The notes: generated by a model from the sequence alone, not told the origin. Shown: positions 1 to 9,268, numbered from the stretch's first letter. The stretch: 64,000 nt of DNA from Pseudobacillus wudalianchiensis (GCF_001685015.1 NZ_MAYT01000028.1:1-64000), one strand, 5' to 3'. Translations and numbers: made by a program.

Positions 1-19
1 CGTTATCAGCGACAGCTAT

Positions 20-136
20 ATTATAATAACAATTATCGACACAAAAGTCAACTACTTTTTTATTTTTTAAAATTGCTAGAACGACTGTTTTTAACAGCCG
101 ACAATCAATATAACATGCAGCTAAAAATAAAGTCAA
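20..136 (-). promoter_or_regulatory. Tandem stable-RNA-type promoters facing out of the window
   Basis: Read on the minus strand there are two near-consensus sigma-A promoters about 85 bp apart: TTGACT (136-131), 17-nt spacer, TTATAT (113-108); and TTGACT (51-46), 17-nt spacer, TATTAT (28-23). Tandem strong promoters with this spacing are typical of Bacillus rRNA and some tRNA operons. The transcribed gene would lie left of base 1, so its identity is inference. Confidence 0.5.
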
Positions 137-423
137 TCACATTTTTACTATTTTTATTTCCCAATAACGATTATACATGTGATTTTTTATGATGTCTCTA
201 TCAAGCCTACCTGCCTTTTTATCTCCTTTAATTTTTTGAATTAGAAGATCTAAACCACCAATTGATTGAATTCTCAACTGTCAGTACATAAGTAGACATT
301 CCTTATAAGTTTTCTGCCATTCTTCTACCTAATGATCACCTTCTAATTTTAATGGATGATCTGTTTCTACCAGTTTCTCTTTCGATCCTGTTAGTTGGTT
401 TGCTAATGAAATACAGGCATTAC
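137..423. other. AT-rich stretch without a recognisable gene
   Basis: Both strands are broken by frequent stop codons and no start with a ribosome binding site opens a frame of useful length. The only structured elements nearby are the outward promoters to the left and the hairpin to the right. Confidence 0.5.
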
Positions 424-460
424 AAAGCCCTCTCACTTCATTCTATGAGAGGGCTTTTTT
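424..460 (+). terminator. Intrinsic terminator
   Basis: A 12-bp stem (aaagccctctca / tgagagggcttt) is followed by a T run. The A run on the other side makes it potentially bidirectional; on the minus strand it lies 88 nt beyond the chemoreceptor stop codon. Confidence 0.75.
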
Positions 461-547
461 GCATTATCTATTTTCATCACTTATTCTGCTTTCTAACGGG
501 ATAGGCAACCCCTTAGTGCCTTATAGCAAAACTGGCTGGCCTATTAG

Positions 548-2554
548 TTATATCTTAAATCTGCTAATGGCTTGTTGAAGCTGATAGCTAAGATTTGTCA
601 GCTGTTCAGCTGATTCTGCAACCGTTTGAATAGTACGCAGCTGTTCAGTGGTAGAAGCACTGACTTCTTCACATGCCGCTGCAGTTTCTTCAGAAGTAGC
701 GGCCATTGTTTGAATCGTTTTAGCTACCTCTTCTTTATGACTCTCTACTTTTTGAACTTCTGTATAAACTGAATCAATAGCTTGCTGCATATCGTCCATT
801 AGTAATGATAATTTTTCAAATGTAGTATCGGTGTCATGAACAACGGTTTCTTGATGCTGGAAGGTTTCACTTGTTTCTATCATTTGTTTGGTTACTCTTT
901 GAGAACCTTCCTGCAGTTCTCCAACAGTTTCTTTCACTTCTTCTGTAGCCCGAGCTGATTGTTCTGCCAGTTTCCGTACCTCTTCTGCCACTACAGCAAA
1001 TCCTTTGCCATGCTCACCTGCCCGTGCCGCCTCAATGCTGGCATTCAACGCCAATAGGTTGGTTTGGGCAGACACCTCTGTAATGGTTTCCATGACTTGC
1101 CCAATGGCTTTAATCTTAGTATCCAATTGACCAATAACTTCAGCCATCGACTGTAAATTCATTTTCCAATCATCAAATGATCCCCTTAACTTCTGCATTT
1201 GTTGACGTCCATTCTGGTTCATCCCATTTGCTTGATCGGCAATATTTGTCATAGCAGCTGATTTTTCACTAATCATATTAATTTGGCTGCCAAGACGCTC
1301 TGAATTCACACTTACTTCTTCCGCATCTTCAGCTGACTTCGCGGCTCCTATGGCAATCTCATTAATTGCCGAAGCGGTTTGCTCACTTGCTGCATTCGTT
1401 TCTTCAGAAGCAGCGCTCAGGCTTTCAGCAGACTGAAGCACATTTGACACAGAGGAGTGAACAACAGAAATCAGATTCCCCATATTGTCTACCATCTTGT
1501 TGAAGTAGCTGGATAGCTGGCCAATTTCATCTACTGATACTACTTTTGATCGCACAGTCAAATCGCCCTCTGCCACCTCTTCTATAGCTTTTTTCAAGCT
1601 TTGAATAGGATTAATAATCCGATTTAACATAAGATATAAAGTAATAAAAGCTAGTACAATTGTAAAGAGTGCAATCCATATTAATAATCGTTGCAATTCC
1701 CCTGCAACGCTGCCTAATGCCTTTTCTGAATAAATCGCTCCTATTTTCCACCCTAAATCAGGGAGAGTATGATAAATATTCACCTGATTTTCTCCATTAA
1801 ACTCGTAACGAACTACACCCTCTTTTTTCCCCGCTTTATACATCTCTTTAATAAAAGGGTACTTCATTACATTCTTTCCCTGCTCACTAGGATGGACCAT
1901 TGCGACTCCATCCGAATCAATAATGAAAGGATAGCCATGATAACCTAGTTTACTTTGAGAAATTTTCTCGGAAATAGAGGAAAGCTTAATATCAACCCCA
2001 AGTACACCAACGGTCTTTCCATCTTTCACAACCGCCTTTGAAGCAGAAATCACCTGCTCTCCGGAGATTACGTCCACGAATGGCTTTGACCAATGTACCT
2101 TATCGGTGTCTTCTACCGCCGCTTTGTACCAAACCCTTGTAGTCGGATCAAACCCATCTTCAAACTCAGCAGATGGCACCATCTTCATTTGCTTCGTTGG
2201 AAAAGCCAAATAAATAAAAGAAGACTCTTTAAAGTGTTCCGTAAAAGAACCGAATTCCTCGTCTATCGCTTTTAAATTAAGTTGAGCTCGTTTCGGATCT
2301 TTTTCAGAATAGTAGTTGGTATAGTCTTTTACGGCTTTTGAATCTGCCAATTCATATAAACTTCTCTCGTACTGTTGAAGAAAATATTCAATGCTGTTGC
2401 CCATTTCGTCAGTAAGCGCTTTGCTCTGACCAATCACATTCTCTTCGGTTTTTTTTGTAATTTGCATGCCGACAATGATCAACATAGCAGCAATTGCCAC
2501 AATAAAAATGATCATAACCGTACTGATGACCTTCGTTTTAACCGACCTAAACAA
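548..2554 (-). CDS. Methyl-accepting chemotaxis protein, dCache type
   Basis: Transmembrane chemoreceptor that senses a small ligand outside the cell and controls CheA. An N-terminal membrane helix (about residues 8-30) precedes an extracellular dCache domain to about 280. A second membrane helix (about 290-312), a HAMP domain and the long methyl-accepting coiled coil follow. The conserved tip is visible at about 495-530 ([18 protein letters not shown]). A GTG at 2563 would add three residues, but AGGTG ends too close to it; the TTG at 2554 sits at proper distance and gives the usual MFRSVKTK beginning. It is monocistronic, with no che genes nearby. The ligand cannot be told from sequence; dCache receptors often bind amino acids or organic acids. 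Confidence 0.93.
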   Translation of the reverse strand: MFRSVKTKVISTVMIIFIVAIAAMLIIVGMQITKKTEENVIGQSKALTDEMGNSIEYFLQQYERSLYELADSKAVKDYTNYYSEKDPKRAQLNLKAIDEEFGSFTEHFKESSFIYLAFPTKQMKMVPSAEFEDGFDPTTRVWYKAAVEDTDKVHWSKPFVDVISGEQVISASKAVVKDGKTVGVLGVDIKLSSISEKISQSKLGYHGYPFIIDSDGVAMVHPSEQGKNVMKYPFIKEMYKAGKKEGVVRYEFNGENQVNIYHTLPDLGWKIGAIYSEKALGSVAGELQRLLIWIALFTIVLAFITLYLMLNRIINPIQSLKKAIEEVAEGDLTVRSKVVSVDEIGQLSSYFNKMVDNMGNLISVVHSSVSNVLQSAESLSAASEETNAASEQTASAINEIAIGAAKSAEDAEEVSVNSERLGSQINMISEKSAAMTNIADQANGMNQNGRQQMQKLRGSFDDWKMNLQSMAEVIGQLDTKIKAIGQVMETITEVSAQTNLLALNASIEAARAGEHGKGFAVVAEEVRKLAEQSARATEEVKETVGELQEGSQRVTKQMIETSETFQHQETVVHDTDTTFEKLSLLMDDMQQAIDSVYTEVQKVESHKEEVAKTIQTMAATSEETAAACEEVSASTTEQLRTIQTVAESAEQLTNLSYQLQQAISRFKI

Positions 2555-2563
2555 TGCAAGCAC

Positions 2564-2832
2564 CTGCTCTTTCTAATGTATTCACCTCTTTATTTCGACA
2601 TTATTCTGCTTTTATTTAATATTTTGTATTGAAGAAATTCTTATATTCTTTCTCTTCATCTATTTTGACACCAGAATAGATGTAATTCTGAAATCAACAG
2701 ACTCTCCTTCCCTCATACAAAATGATTGACTTCCTAAAAAGAAAGAATTAAACTAAACCATACTCAAATTAAAGTACTTTTATTAAACTATTTAACTCAA
2801 AGTACAATCTGACATAAGGAAGGAACACACAT
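2564..2832. promoter_or_regulatory. Divergent intergenic region with repeated AAAGTAC
   Basis: Lies between the divergent chemoreceptor and the YhgE-like/PadR pair. The heptamer AAAGTAC occurs at 2771-2777 and 2799-2805, about 40 and 15 bp before the SD of the next gene. It may be an operator for the linked PadR protein, though it is not the ATGT-N8-ACAT pattern known for some PadR regulators. Confidence 0.25.
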
Positions 2833-4008
2833 ATGAAATTTACTCAATTCTTAAAATCCAAAGGCGCGATTGGTGCCATTTTTATGGGAGTTTTCTATGC
2901 GATTGCCATGCTGGGTATCTTCTTGCCTGGGTATGCAGCAATACCAGGAAACGTTGATAAATTACCGATTGCCATCGTCAATGATGATGCCGGTGCATAC
3001 GGGGCAAAGGTCGCCGACCAATTACAAGAAAATTTACCTTTCAAGAAAATCGAGACTGATTTAACGAATAATCAAGCGTTAAAAGACTTAAAAAAAAATG
3101 ATTTATCATTAGTTGTGCATATCCCTAAAACGTTTTCTACTGATATGCAAAATGGCAAAACGTCATCGAGCATCGATTTTACCATTAATGAAGCGGGAGC
3201 GTCTGTCGTTTCATCGACTATGAAGTCAGTCATTACGGAAATCAACAATCAGTTAAGTCAGCAATTCTCACAACAAACAGCCCAGGGTGTATTAATGAAT
3301 TTTAATGTACCAGAGAAGCAAGCCGCTAAATTGGCAGAAAAAATCGAAACAGCTTATGTAGGAAATGTGGTGACAATCAATGAAGTACCAGGCGGCATGA
3401 ATAATAATATGCTGCCAATGTTCTTAACAATGGCTGGTTATGTTGGCGCGATGATCGGGGCTATGCAATTAGTAGGGACATTTAAGTCAAGCCGTGGAAA
3501 AGCAAGTAAAACACGATTATTCTTTTATGTTCAATTAACAGCTCTATTGATTGCCGTTGTATCGTCACTGCTTGCTGCGGGAGTAGCCTATTTAGTTAAC
3601 AAACCGAGCGGTGACCTTTTCTTCGGCTTATTAGGACAGCAAATCTTAAACTATATGGTATGTTTCAACTTCACGGCTACTTTAATCTTCCTAGTCGGCG
3701 AAGGCGGGATGATATTAAACTTGCCAATTTTACTGATGCAAACATTATCCAATGGCGCTACACTTACACGTGATATGATGTATTTACCATATGAATGGAT
3801 GAGCCACATTTCACCAATGTACTATTCGGTTCAAGCGTACTTTGCTAACCTATACGGCAGTATTAGTCCAGGTCCCTATATTTGGTCAATGACTGCGGTT
3901 GGGGCGATTGCTCTGCTACTCAACATTCTTATCGTGGCGATCGTTCACAAATCATCCCCAGCGGAAAAAGCTGACAGTATAGACAAAGTGGCTAAAATAA
4001 CAGTATAG
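2833..4008 (+). CDS. YhgE/Pip-like (DUF3533) membrane protein, ABC-2 permease fold
   Basis: Membrane protein of 391 residues. One N-terminal membrane helix (about 13-35) is followed by an extracellular region of about 150 residues (IAIVNDDAGAYG near 47-58 is typical of the YhgE/Pip N-terminal domain). A C-terminal block of about five membrane helices (about 192-375) follows, like ABC-2 permeases. No ATPase gene accompanies it. The SD (aaggaagga) is well placed before ATG 2833. The PadR gene starts 44 nt downstream, so the two probably form one operon under PadR control. YhgE/Pip proteins have been linked to phage adsorption, type VII secretion and transport of toxic compounds; the substrate here is unknown. 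Confidence 0.8.
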   Translation: MKFTQFLKSKGAIGAIFMGVFYAIAMLGIFLPGYAAIPGNVDKLPIAIVNDDAGAYGAKVADQLQENLPFKKIETDLTNNQALKDLKKNDLSLVVHIPKTFSTDMQNGKTSSSIDFTINEAGASVVSSTMKSVITEINNQLSQQFSQQTAQGVLMNFNVPEKQAAKLAEKIETAYVGNVVTINEVPGGMNNNMLPMFLTMAGYVGAMIGAMQLVGTFKSSRGKASKTRLFFYVQLTALLIAVVSSLLAAGVAYLVNKPSGDLFFGLLGQQILNYMVCFNFTATLIFLVGEGGMILNLPILLMQTLSNGATLTRDMMYLPYEWMSHISPMYYSVQAYFANLYGSISPGPYIWSMTAVGAIALLLNILIVAIVHKSSPAEKADSIDKVAKITV

Positions 4009-4052
4009 CTTTACTAAAAGCATGAACCATTACTCTTAAAGGAGTCTAAAGA

Positions 4053-4592
4053 ATGAGCATCCAAATTTTTATATTAAGCAGGCTAATGAAGGAAAACACC
4101 TATCCTTACAAGTTGAAAAAACAACTTTCAGAACCTATTCCCTTAGACCAATTAAGCGGATTAACAGAGAGCAAACTATACTATCACTTTGATTCCTTAG
4201 CAAAACAAGGTTTAATTGAGCCAGTAGAAATCATCAAAGAAGAACACCGACCTGATAAACAAGTATTTCAGATTACAGCTAAAGGCCGTGAAGAACTCCC
4301 TAAAAAAATCTACAAATTGTTTGAAAGTGCCGAGACGATCAGTGATATGGTAATAGGCTTAGCCAATCTTAAATATGTCGATCGTGAAAAAACATTAAGC
4401 ATACTAGGAAAAAAATTAAAGGATTTTACGGCTCGCTGGGAACAAATTATGAATTTTGAAAAACCCATTCAGCAAAATAAAGGGAATGAAAACCTTAATA
4501 AATTTCTTGGCGGGTATTTTTCTTCGAAAGCGGATCACACTATTTATTGGCTCGAAGAAACCATTAAACAGATTCAAGAAGGTAAAATCTAA
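4053..4592 (+). CDS. PadR family transcriptional regulator
   Basis: A 179-residue DNA-binding protein. The first about 85 residues form the PadR winged helix (LSGLTESKLYYHFDSL is the recognition-helix region; FQITAKGREELP is the wing). The remainder is a helical dimerisation arm typical of the longer PadR subfamily. SD aaaggag precedes ATG 4053. It follows the YhgE-like gene in the same orientation, a common layout in which PadR represses its operon and a toxic compound relieves repression. The inducer is unknown. Confidence 0.88.
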   Translation: MSIQIFILSRLMKENTYPYKLKKQLSEPIPLDQLSGLTESKLYYHFDSLAKQGLIEPVEIIKEEHRPDKQVFQITAKGREELPKKIYKLFESAETISDMVIGLANLKYVDREKTLSILGKKLKDFTARWEQIMNFEKPIQQNKGNENLNKFLGGYFSSKADHTIYWLEETIKQIQEGKI

Positions 4593-4594
4593 AA

Positions 4595-4670
4595 AAGCAG
4601 GCTTAGGCCTGCTTGATATGTAGATAACCCCCTTCTTCAGAAACTTATTTGAAGAAGGGGGTTATTTCTT
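4595..4670 (+). terminator. Two consecutive terminator hairpins
   Basis: First hairpin AAGCAGGC-TTAG-GCCTGCTT (4595-4614) just after the PadR stop. Second, stronger hairpin with 15-bp arms at 4624-4638 and 4651-4665, followed by TTCTT. The A run left of the first hairpin also allows termination on the minus strand. Confidence 0.7.
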
Positions 4671-5054
4671 GTTTCAAAGTATATCTAGTTGTCTTTCTTG
4701 AGAAAAGGCGCTATAGATGGACAGAGTAATAATCATAAAGAAACGGCCGTCAACTTTGTCGACAGCCTGAAGCTCGATATATTATTAACAATGCATAAAG
4801 TGATAATATGAATAAACTATAATTGAGCAAAACAGAGGGAAGGCGTTAGGAAAAGGAACGCCAAAAAGAAAAGACGATGATCACAATAGCCGTCACTAAT
4901 GTGATCATCGCACTTCTTCAATTCCTAAAAGCGCTCCTAAGCTAAAGGAAATGGAGAGCGAGGACAAAAGCCCTTCCCTCTTCTCTATTAATATTCAAAG
5001 AAATGATGCAGAGCGCCTTATACATACAAATTAAAAGACGAGAACACAACTCTG
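4671..5054. other. Gene-poor spacer between the PadR operon and uvrX
   Basis: No convincing gene. It contains a perfect 11-bp inverted repeat (CGATGATCACA 4875-4885 / TGTGATCATCG 4900-4910). Read on the minus strand this is followed by TCTTTTCTTTTT, so it is probably the uvrX terminator. The same minus-strand segment (4908-4846) could encode a 20-residue hydrophobic peptide, but it lacks a good ribosome binding site. Confidence 0.45.
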
Positions 5055-6338
5055 TCAGCCTTTATGCCCGCCCACATGGTTAGCCCGCTTTAAAAACGTG
5101 CCTCCTTTCATTAAGCTGCAAGCCCAAAAAATCGCATCTTTTCCGTAGCGAAGCCTGATAGTATCCATTATTTCATCCAGCATCTGATTCCGCTCCAGCT
5201 GTTCATTAGAAGTGAACAGGTCCAGTTGTTCATATATCGCTGGCTGTAATTTGCCGCACACAACATAAATCTGCCGAACCCACTGGCCACGCCAGTAACA
5301 TTTAAAAATCTGAATAAAATAAACCGTCAATTCCTTCGTGCTGTTTGTTCCTCTATGTAATAACCTTTGATGTTTAAACCCTTTTTCTTCTATGTCTCTT
5401 GAATACGCAAGGCCTAATGCCACTTTACCTGCGGCTACATTATTGGCGCGCAATCGCATCGCCACTTCATCGACCATTTCCCGGATCACGAGGACAATTT
5501 CTTCTTCCATATAGTAATACCGCTGCAGTATCTGGCTCTTGGAAAAAGACTTTTCTCTCGTTTTTATCTTTTCAGATAAGATGCTGTAGTCCACACCCCA
5601 GGCATGGTAATAGAGCTGCAAGCCCATGATGCCAAAACGGTCTTTCAGTTTATGTTTATCAGCGTGTACAAGATCGTAAACGGAGTGGATCCCCATATTG
5701 TTTAATTTCTTTATGTATCCGTGCGAAACCCCCCACATATCTCCCAAACGGGGAATTTTCCAAATCGTTTCTTCTATGTTTTGATAAGACCAATAAGCGA
5801 TTCCGCCAGACGCGTTTTTCGCTTCATTATCAAGGGCCAGTTTAGCTAAAAGAGGGTTATCGCCAATCCCAACCGTGACCACCAGCTTCAGCTCTTTAAA
5901 AATCGTACGTTGGATTTTCCTAGCTATTTCAAATTTGTCCCCAAACAGCCTCCATGATGCGGTAACATCCAGAAAAACCTCATCAATGCTGTAAATATGC
6001 AAATCTTCGACCGGCACAAACCGCTTGAAAATCTCGATAATCATACTATTTACTTTAAGGTAAAGCTTCATCGAGGGCTCTACGATCATCAAACGTTCAT
6101 CATTCGGGATCTCGAACATTCTTGATCCTGTTTTAATGCCAAATTCTCCCTTTACCCGTGGAGAAGATGCCAACACGACAGACCCGGGGCGCTTTTTATC
6201 CGAAACTACAATGATATACGCATCCAAAGGGTGTATTTTGCGCCGAACCGCTTCCACACTGGCAAAAAAGGATTTTACGTCTATACATAGAATCGATCGC
6301 TTCGGCAATAAATCATAATCAATCGCCATGTCCCTCAT
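5055..6338 (-). CDS. uvrX: Y-family DNA polymerase, UvrX type
   Basis: Error-prone translesion polymerase of the UvrX/YqjW subgroup. The catalytic palm begins SILCIDVKSFFASVEAV, giving the first acidic residue and the steric-gate aromatic pair. YSIDEVFLDV near residue 115 holds the second acidic pair. The helix-hairpin-helix thumb and little finger follow. About 427 residues is the usual length. The start is ATG 6338 or ATG 6329 (MAIDYD); both overlap the end of the preceding yolD-like gene, implying translational coupling. An upstream alternative at 6368 has no clear SD. The LexA box before yolD places the pair in the SOS regulon, as for B. subtilis uvrX and yqjW. Confidence 0.93.
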   Translation of the reverse strand: MRDMAIDYDLLPKRSILCIDVKSFFASVEAVRRKIHPLDAYIIVVSDKKRPGSVVLASSPRVKGEFGIKTGSRMFEIPNDERLMIVEPSMKLYLKVNSMIIEIFKRFVPVEDLHIYSIDEVFLDVTASWRLFGDKFEIARKIQRTIFKELKLVVTVGIGDNPLLAKLALDNEAKNASGGIAYWSYQNIEETIWKIPRLGDMWGVSHGYIKKLNNMGIHSVYDLVHADKHKLKDRFGIMGLQLYYHAWGVDYSILSEKIKTREKSFSKSQILQRYYYMEEEIVLVIREMVDEVAMRLRANNVAAGKVALGLAYSRDIEEKGFKHQRLLHRGTNSTKELTVYFIQIFKCYWRGQWVRQIYVVCGKLQPAIYEQLDLFTSNEQLERNQMLDEIMDTIRLRYGKDAIFWACSLMKGGTFLKRANHVGGHKG

Positions 6339-6684
6339 CCCCAGCCCTAGCAAACTCCATGAACACAATGTCCTCTATCGCAAAGCTGCCTTTTTCCTTT
6401 AAAAATAGATAGCCTGATGGATGATTCACCGATTCCACAATCCCTGACACCTGAGTATAAGGCTCGCCAAAGGTATTTAAATAAACGAGCAGAGGCTGAT
6501 GCGAACTATAAGAAATATGGATCATCCAGTCGAAAAGCTCTCTTGTCTGCTCATCAACGATTACTCTCTTCTTTTGTATTTTTACCTGTTTTAATTGTTC
6601 AACGTGCTCAGATAGCCTAAACCCTTGCCATTTCAACATTTTGCGATCGTTATACAACAACGCCAACGCCCCCCACAACATCAT
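6319..6684 (-). CDS. YolD-like family protein
   Basis: Small protein of the YolD-like family, almost always encoded directly upstream of a UvrX/ImuB-type polymerase in Firmicutes and thought to assist it in a UmuD-like or ImuA-like role. The family region runs from about residue 18 to 113 (KWQGFRLSEHVEQLK; IVESVNHPSGYLFL). Its stop codon lies inside the start region of uvrX. The first methionines at 6684/6681 are about 20 nt downstream of the LexA box; the SD is weak, so the exact start is uncertain. The biochemical role is inferred from context. Confidence 0.85.
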   Translation of the reverse strand: MMLWGALALLYNDRKMLKWQGFRLSEHVEQLKQVKIQKKRVIVDEQTRELFDWMIHISYSSHQPLLVYLNTFGEPYTQVSGIVESVNHPSGYLFLKEKGSFAIEDIVFMEFARAGDEGHGD

Positions 6685-6704
6685 TCCATTTTATTCTTAT
6701 TATA

Positions 6705-6718
6705 AGAACAAATGTTCT
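6705..6718 (-). promoter_or_regulatory. LexA (DinR) SOS box
   Basis: AGAACAAATGTTCT matches the Bacillus SOS box CGAACRNRYGTTYC at every defined position except the outer two. It lies about 20 bp upstream of the yolD-uvrX start, a position where bound LexA would block transcription. LexA itself is encoded at 54007. Confidence 0.85.
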
Positions 6719-6893
6719 GATCAGCAAATGATTTTTATCATTCTTTTATGACAAATTGGAGCAAGAAAAATAAAGACATAACGAAACTACAAAAAACTCT
6801 CATTTACTTTTTAATGAACATACACTCGAATGCCGACGGATGAATATATTTCATTATGGGAAAAGCACAAAGGATGATAAGGAGGGAGTTTAA

Positions 6894-8381
6894 ATCAAAA
6901 CAACTAGTCATGAACATAACCAGCAAGATTTGGAACGTTATTTTGATCAATTTAGAAAAAACATTGTAGGCGTTGAAGAAACTTTTCATGGCCCGTATGG
7001 AGAAAAGAAAATAGTGTATTTCGATTGGACAGCGAGCGGGAGATTGTTCCACCCAATTGAAGACAGGATCATTCACACATTCGGCCCCTATACAGCGAAC
7101 ACACATACCGAAGCTAATATAACAGGCATAACGATGACAAAAGCCTACAAGCAAGCTCTCAACCTCATTAAACGGCATGTAAATGCAAAACAAACTGATG
7201 TCCTTGTAACTGAAGGAAGTGGGGCAACAGGGGTTATTAATAAATTTCAAAGAATCATTGGGTTGAAAATTGCAGAAGCCTATCGTCCTTTTATCCAAAT
7301 AAAAAAAGAAGACAAACCGGTAGTCTTCCTCACCCATATGGAGCATCATTCAAACCATATAAGTTGGCTGGAAACGATCGCCGATGTCGTCGTGGTCACT
7401 CCAAATCATAACGGTGAAATTAGTTTAAAGAATCTTGAATCATCATTAAAACATTTTCAAAACAGAAAGGTTAAAATCGGTGCCTTTACTGCCTGTTCTA
7501 ATGTAACGGGTGTCGTGACCCCCTATCATCAAATGGCAAAGCTCATGCACCAATACGGCGGCATTTGTCTCATTGATTTTTCAGCTTCTGCCCCTTATAT
7601 AAAAATAAATATGCATCCAAAAGATAAAGAAGAAAAATTAGATGCTATCGTTTTCTCCCCTCACAAATTCTTAGGAGGACCAGGATCTTCCGGCGTTTTA
7701 ATTTTTGATTCGTCCTTGTATAAAAACAACATACCAGATAACCCGGGAGGCGGCACAGTTACCTGGACAAATCCATGGGGAGGGCGAAAATATATAGATG
7801 ATATTGAACTAAAAGAAGATGGAGGAACTCCTGGTTTCCTGCAAGCCATCAGAACGGCCCTTGCCATTCAGTTAAAGGAAAAGATGGGAATAGACTATAT
7901 ACTAAAGCGAGAAAAACATCTAACCAGTTTATTGATGAAAGGATTGGCTCATCTAAAAAACGTTGTTGTGCTGGATTCTCATATAAAAAACCGGTTAGGC
8001 ATTGTTTCGTTTTGTATTAAGAATGTTCATTATAATCTTGCCGTTAAGCTGCTCAATGATTTATATGGCATTCAAGTAAGAGGAGGCTGTTCCTGCGCAG
8101 GCCCATATGGCCACTTTTTGCTAAACATAGATCAAGCTCACTCAAAATATATGACAGATGAAATCGACAAAGGAAATTTATCTTCCAAACCAGGCTGGGT
8201 GCGCGTCTCCATCCACCCAACTGCAAGAGAAGAAGAGATTCATTATTTGTTATATTCTTTAACAGACATGATCCAAAACATAGATCGCCTTAAAGTTGAT
8301 TATCAGTACAACGGCAAAACGAATGAATTTGTCCATCGCAAAAGTAAAGATATTTGTCTAGACAAGTGGTTTGAATTATAA
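6894..8381 (+). CDS. Aminotransferase class V-fold PLP enzyme, possible AUC start
   Basis: PLP-dependent enzyme of the cysteine desulfurase / selenocysteine lyase fold. The Schiff-base lysine lies in FSPHKFLGGPGSSG, the PLP-binding stretch is VLTEGSGATG-like near the N-terminal third, and a C-terminal loop GGCSCAGPYGH carries cysteines. The first standard in-frame start is TTG 6930, which has no SD. The strong SD AAGGAGGG (6879-6886) instead places ATC 6894 as the initiation codon, with an in-frame TAA at 6891 just before it. The 12 extra codons (ending in HNQQDLERYF) read naturally into the protein. Substrate unknown; no Fe-S scaffold gene is near, so a housekeeping IscS role is unlikely. 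Confidence 0.85.
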   Translation: MKTTSHEHNQQDLERYFDQFRKNIVGVEETFHGPYGEKKIVYFDWTASGRLFHPIEDRIIHTFGPYTANTHTEANITGITMTKAYKQALNLIKRHVNAKQTDVLVTEGSGATGVINKFQRIIGLKIAEAYRPFIQIKKEDKPVVFLTHMEHHSNHISWLETIADVVVVTPNHNGEISLKNLESSLKHFQNRKVKIGAFTACSNVTGVVTPYHQMAKLMHQYGGICLIDFSASAPYIKINMHPKDKEEKLDAIVFSPHKFLGGPGSSGVLIFDSSLYKNNIPDNPGGGTVTWTNPWGGRKYIDDIELKEDGGTPGFLQAIRTALAIQLKEKMGIDYILKREKHLTSLLMKGLAHLKNVVVLDSHIKNRLGIVSFCIKNVHYNLAVKLLNDLYGIQVRGGCSCAGPYGHFLLNIDQAHSKYMTDEIDKGNLSSKPGWVRVSIHPTAREEEIHYLLYSLTDMIQNIDRLKVDYQYNGKTNEFVHRKSKDICLDKWFEL

Positions 8382-8460
8382 ATAACGCATTTTTGTAAAT
8401 CAACAGCAGAAAAACATATGATCAAGGTTGATAGTTAGAGAATAAATGATCCATTTCGGT

Positions 8461-8498
8461 AAAGAGGTGACAAAAGAAGAGAAGAATGTCCTCTTTTC
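8461..8498 (+). terminator. Probable terminator of the class V PLP gene
   Basis: AAAGAGG (8461-8467) pairs with CCTCTTT (8490-8496) and is followed by a short T run, about 80 nt after the stop codon. The stem is short and the loop is long, so strength is moderate. Confidence 0.45.
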
Positions 8499-8518
8499 AT
8501 AGCCCTATAGGGAAAAGC

Positions 8519-8568
8519 AGGAAGGAACATTAAACGGTTTGACATTCAACCGTACACTGTTCCTTCCT
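8519..8568. repeat. Nested inverted repeat
   Basis: Outer arms AGGAAGGAACA (8519-8529) and TGTTCCTTCCT (8558-8568) pair over 11 bp; inside them ACGGTT pairs with AACCGT. No T run follows on either strand, so it is not a simple terminator. It may be an RNA structure or a protein site between the convergent genes ending at 8381 and 8687. The rest of 8382-8686 shows no gene. Confidence 0.5.
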
Positions 8569-8686
8569 CACACATTTCCTTGGAATGGAAAAGGCTCCAC
8601 ACGTACTCTCCTTTCATCCTCATTCCGTAAATAATCCCATTCTGCTTATAAATTCCAGCCCTTCAGAATAAACTTTTCTCACACCC

Positions 8687-9268
8687 TCAACTTTGAGATT
8701 TGGTTATGTAAGTTTTAACTGAAGGCGGCTGATAGGTAGTAAATTGATTAAGCAGCCCTTCTGGATCAGTATCCACGATAGCCATGGCACGATATTTTTC
8801 CTGTAGAAACTGTTCTTCCGCCATGTGATTAAATAGTGTAACAAGAGGAGTGTAATAATGATTAATATTCAAGAGGCCACATGGTTTCTGGTGTAATCCC
8901 AGCTGAGCCCACGTAAAGATTTCAAAGAATTCTTCTAACGTCCCCGGCCCACCCGGCATAGCAATAAATCCGTCCGCTAATTCTGCCATCTTCGCCTTTC
9001 TCTCATGCATCGATTCTACAATAATCAGCTGCGATAAATTCTTATGAGAAATTTCTTTTGCATCAAGAAAGCTCGGCATTACCCCAATGACATGTCCGCC
9101 TGCTTCCAAAACCGCATCAGCAACCGCTCCCATCACTCCTACGCTAGCGCCTCCGTAGACAAGATCGATTTGACGCTTAGCAAGCTCTTTTCCGAGAGCC
9201 TTTGCTCCTTCAATATAAAGGGGCGATGCTCCATTACTTGAACCACAAAATACAGCTAGTCGTTTCAT
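8687..9268 (-). CDS. LOG family protein (YvdD-type nucleoside-phosphate hydrolase)
   Basis: Rossmann-fold enzyme of the LOG family (TIGR00730), formerly annotated as lysine decarboxylase. Members cleave cytokinin riboside 5'-monophosphate or AMP-like nucleotides to base and ribose 5-phosphate. The hallmark PGGPGTLEEF occurs at about residue 97, with ESMHERKAKM shortly before it supplying the catalytic arginine; the N-terminus AVFCGSSNG is also typical. The start ATG 9268 lies 10 nt after GGAAGGAGG; the longer frame to 9292 reads through that SD. Monocistronic. The physiological substrate in bacilli is not settled. Confidence 0.92.
   Translation of the reverse strand: MKRLAVFCGSSNGASPLYIEGAKALGKELAKRQIDLVYGGASVGVMGAVADAVLEAGGHVIGVMPSFLDAKEISHKNLSQLIIVESMHERKAKMAELADGFIAMPGGPGTLEEFFEIFTWAQLGLHQKPCGLLNINHYYTPLVTLFNHMAEEQFLQEKYRAMAIVDTDPEGLLNQFTTYQPPSVKTYITKSQS

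Noticed and set aside
4846-4908. 20-residue hydrophobic peptide resembling a type I toxin, on the minus strand
   Set aside because: Its sequence coincides with the uvrX terminator inverted repeat, the SD is weak, and no antisense RNA promoter is evident.
6725-6742. Fur-like symmetry ATGAT...ATCAT near the yolD promoter
   Set aside because: Only five paired bases per arm in AT-rich DNA; does not fit the 7-1-7 Fur box.
6804-7349. Minus-strand open frame of 181 codons opposite the class V PLP gene
   Set aside because: It is the mirror frame of a well-supported enzyme gene and has no family features.
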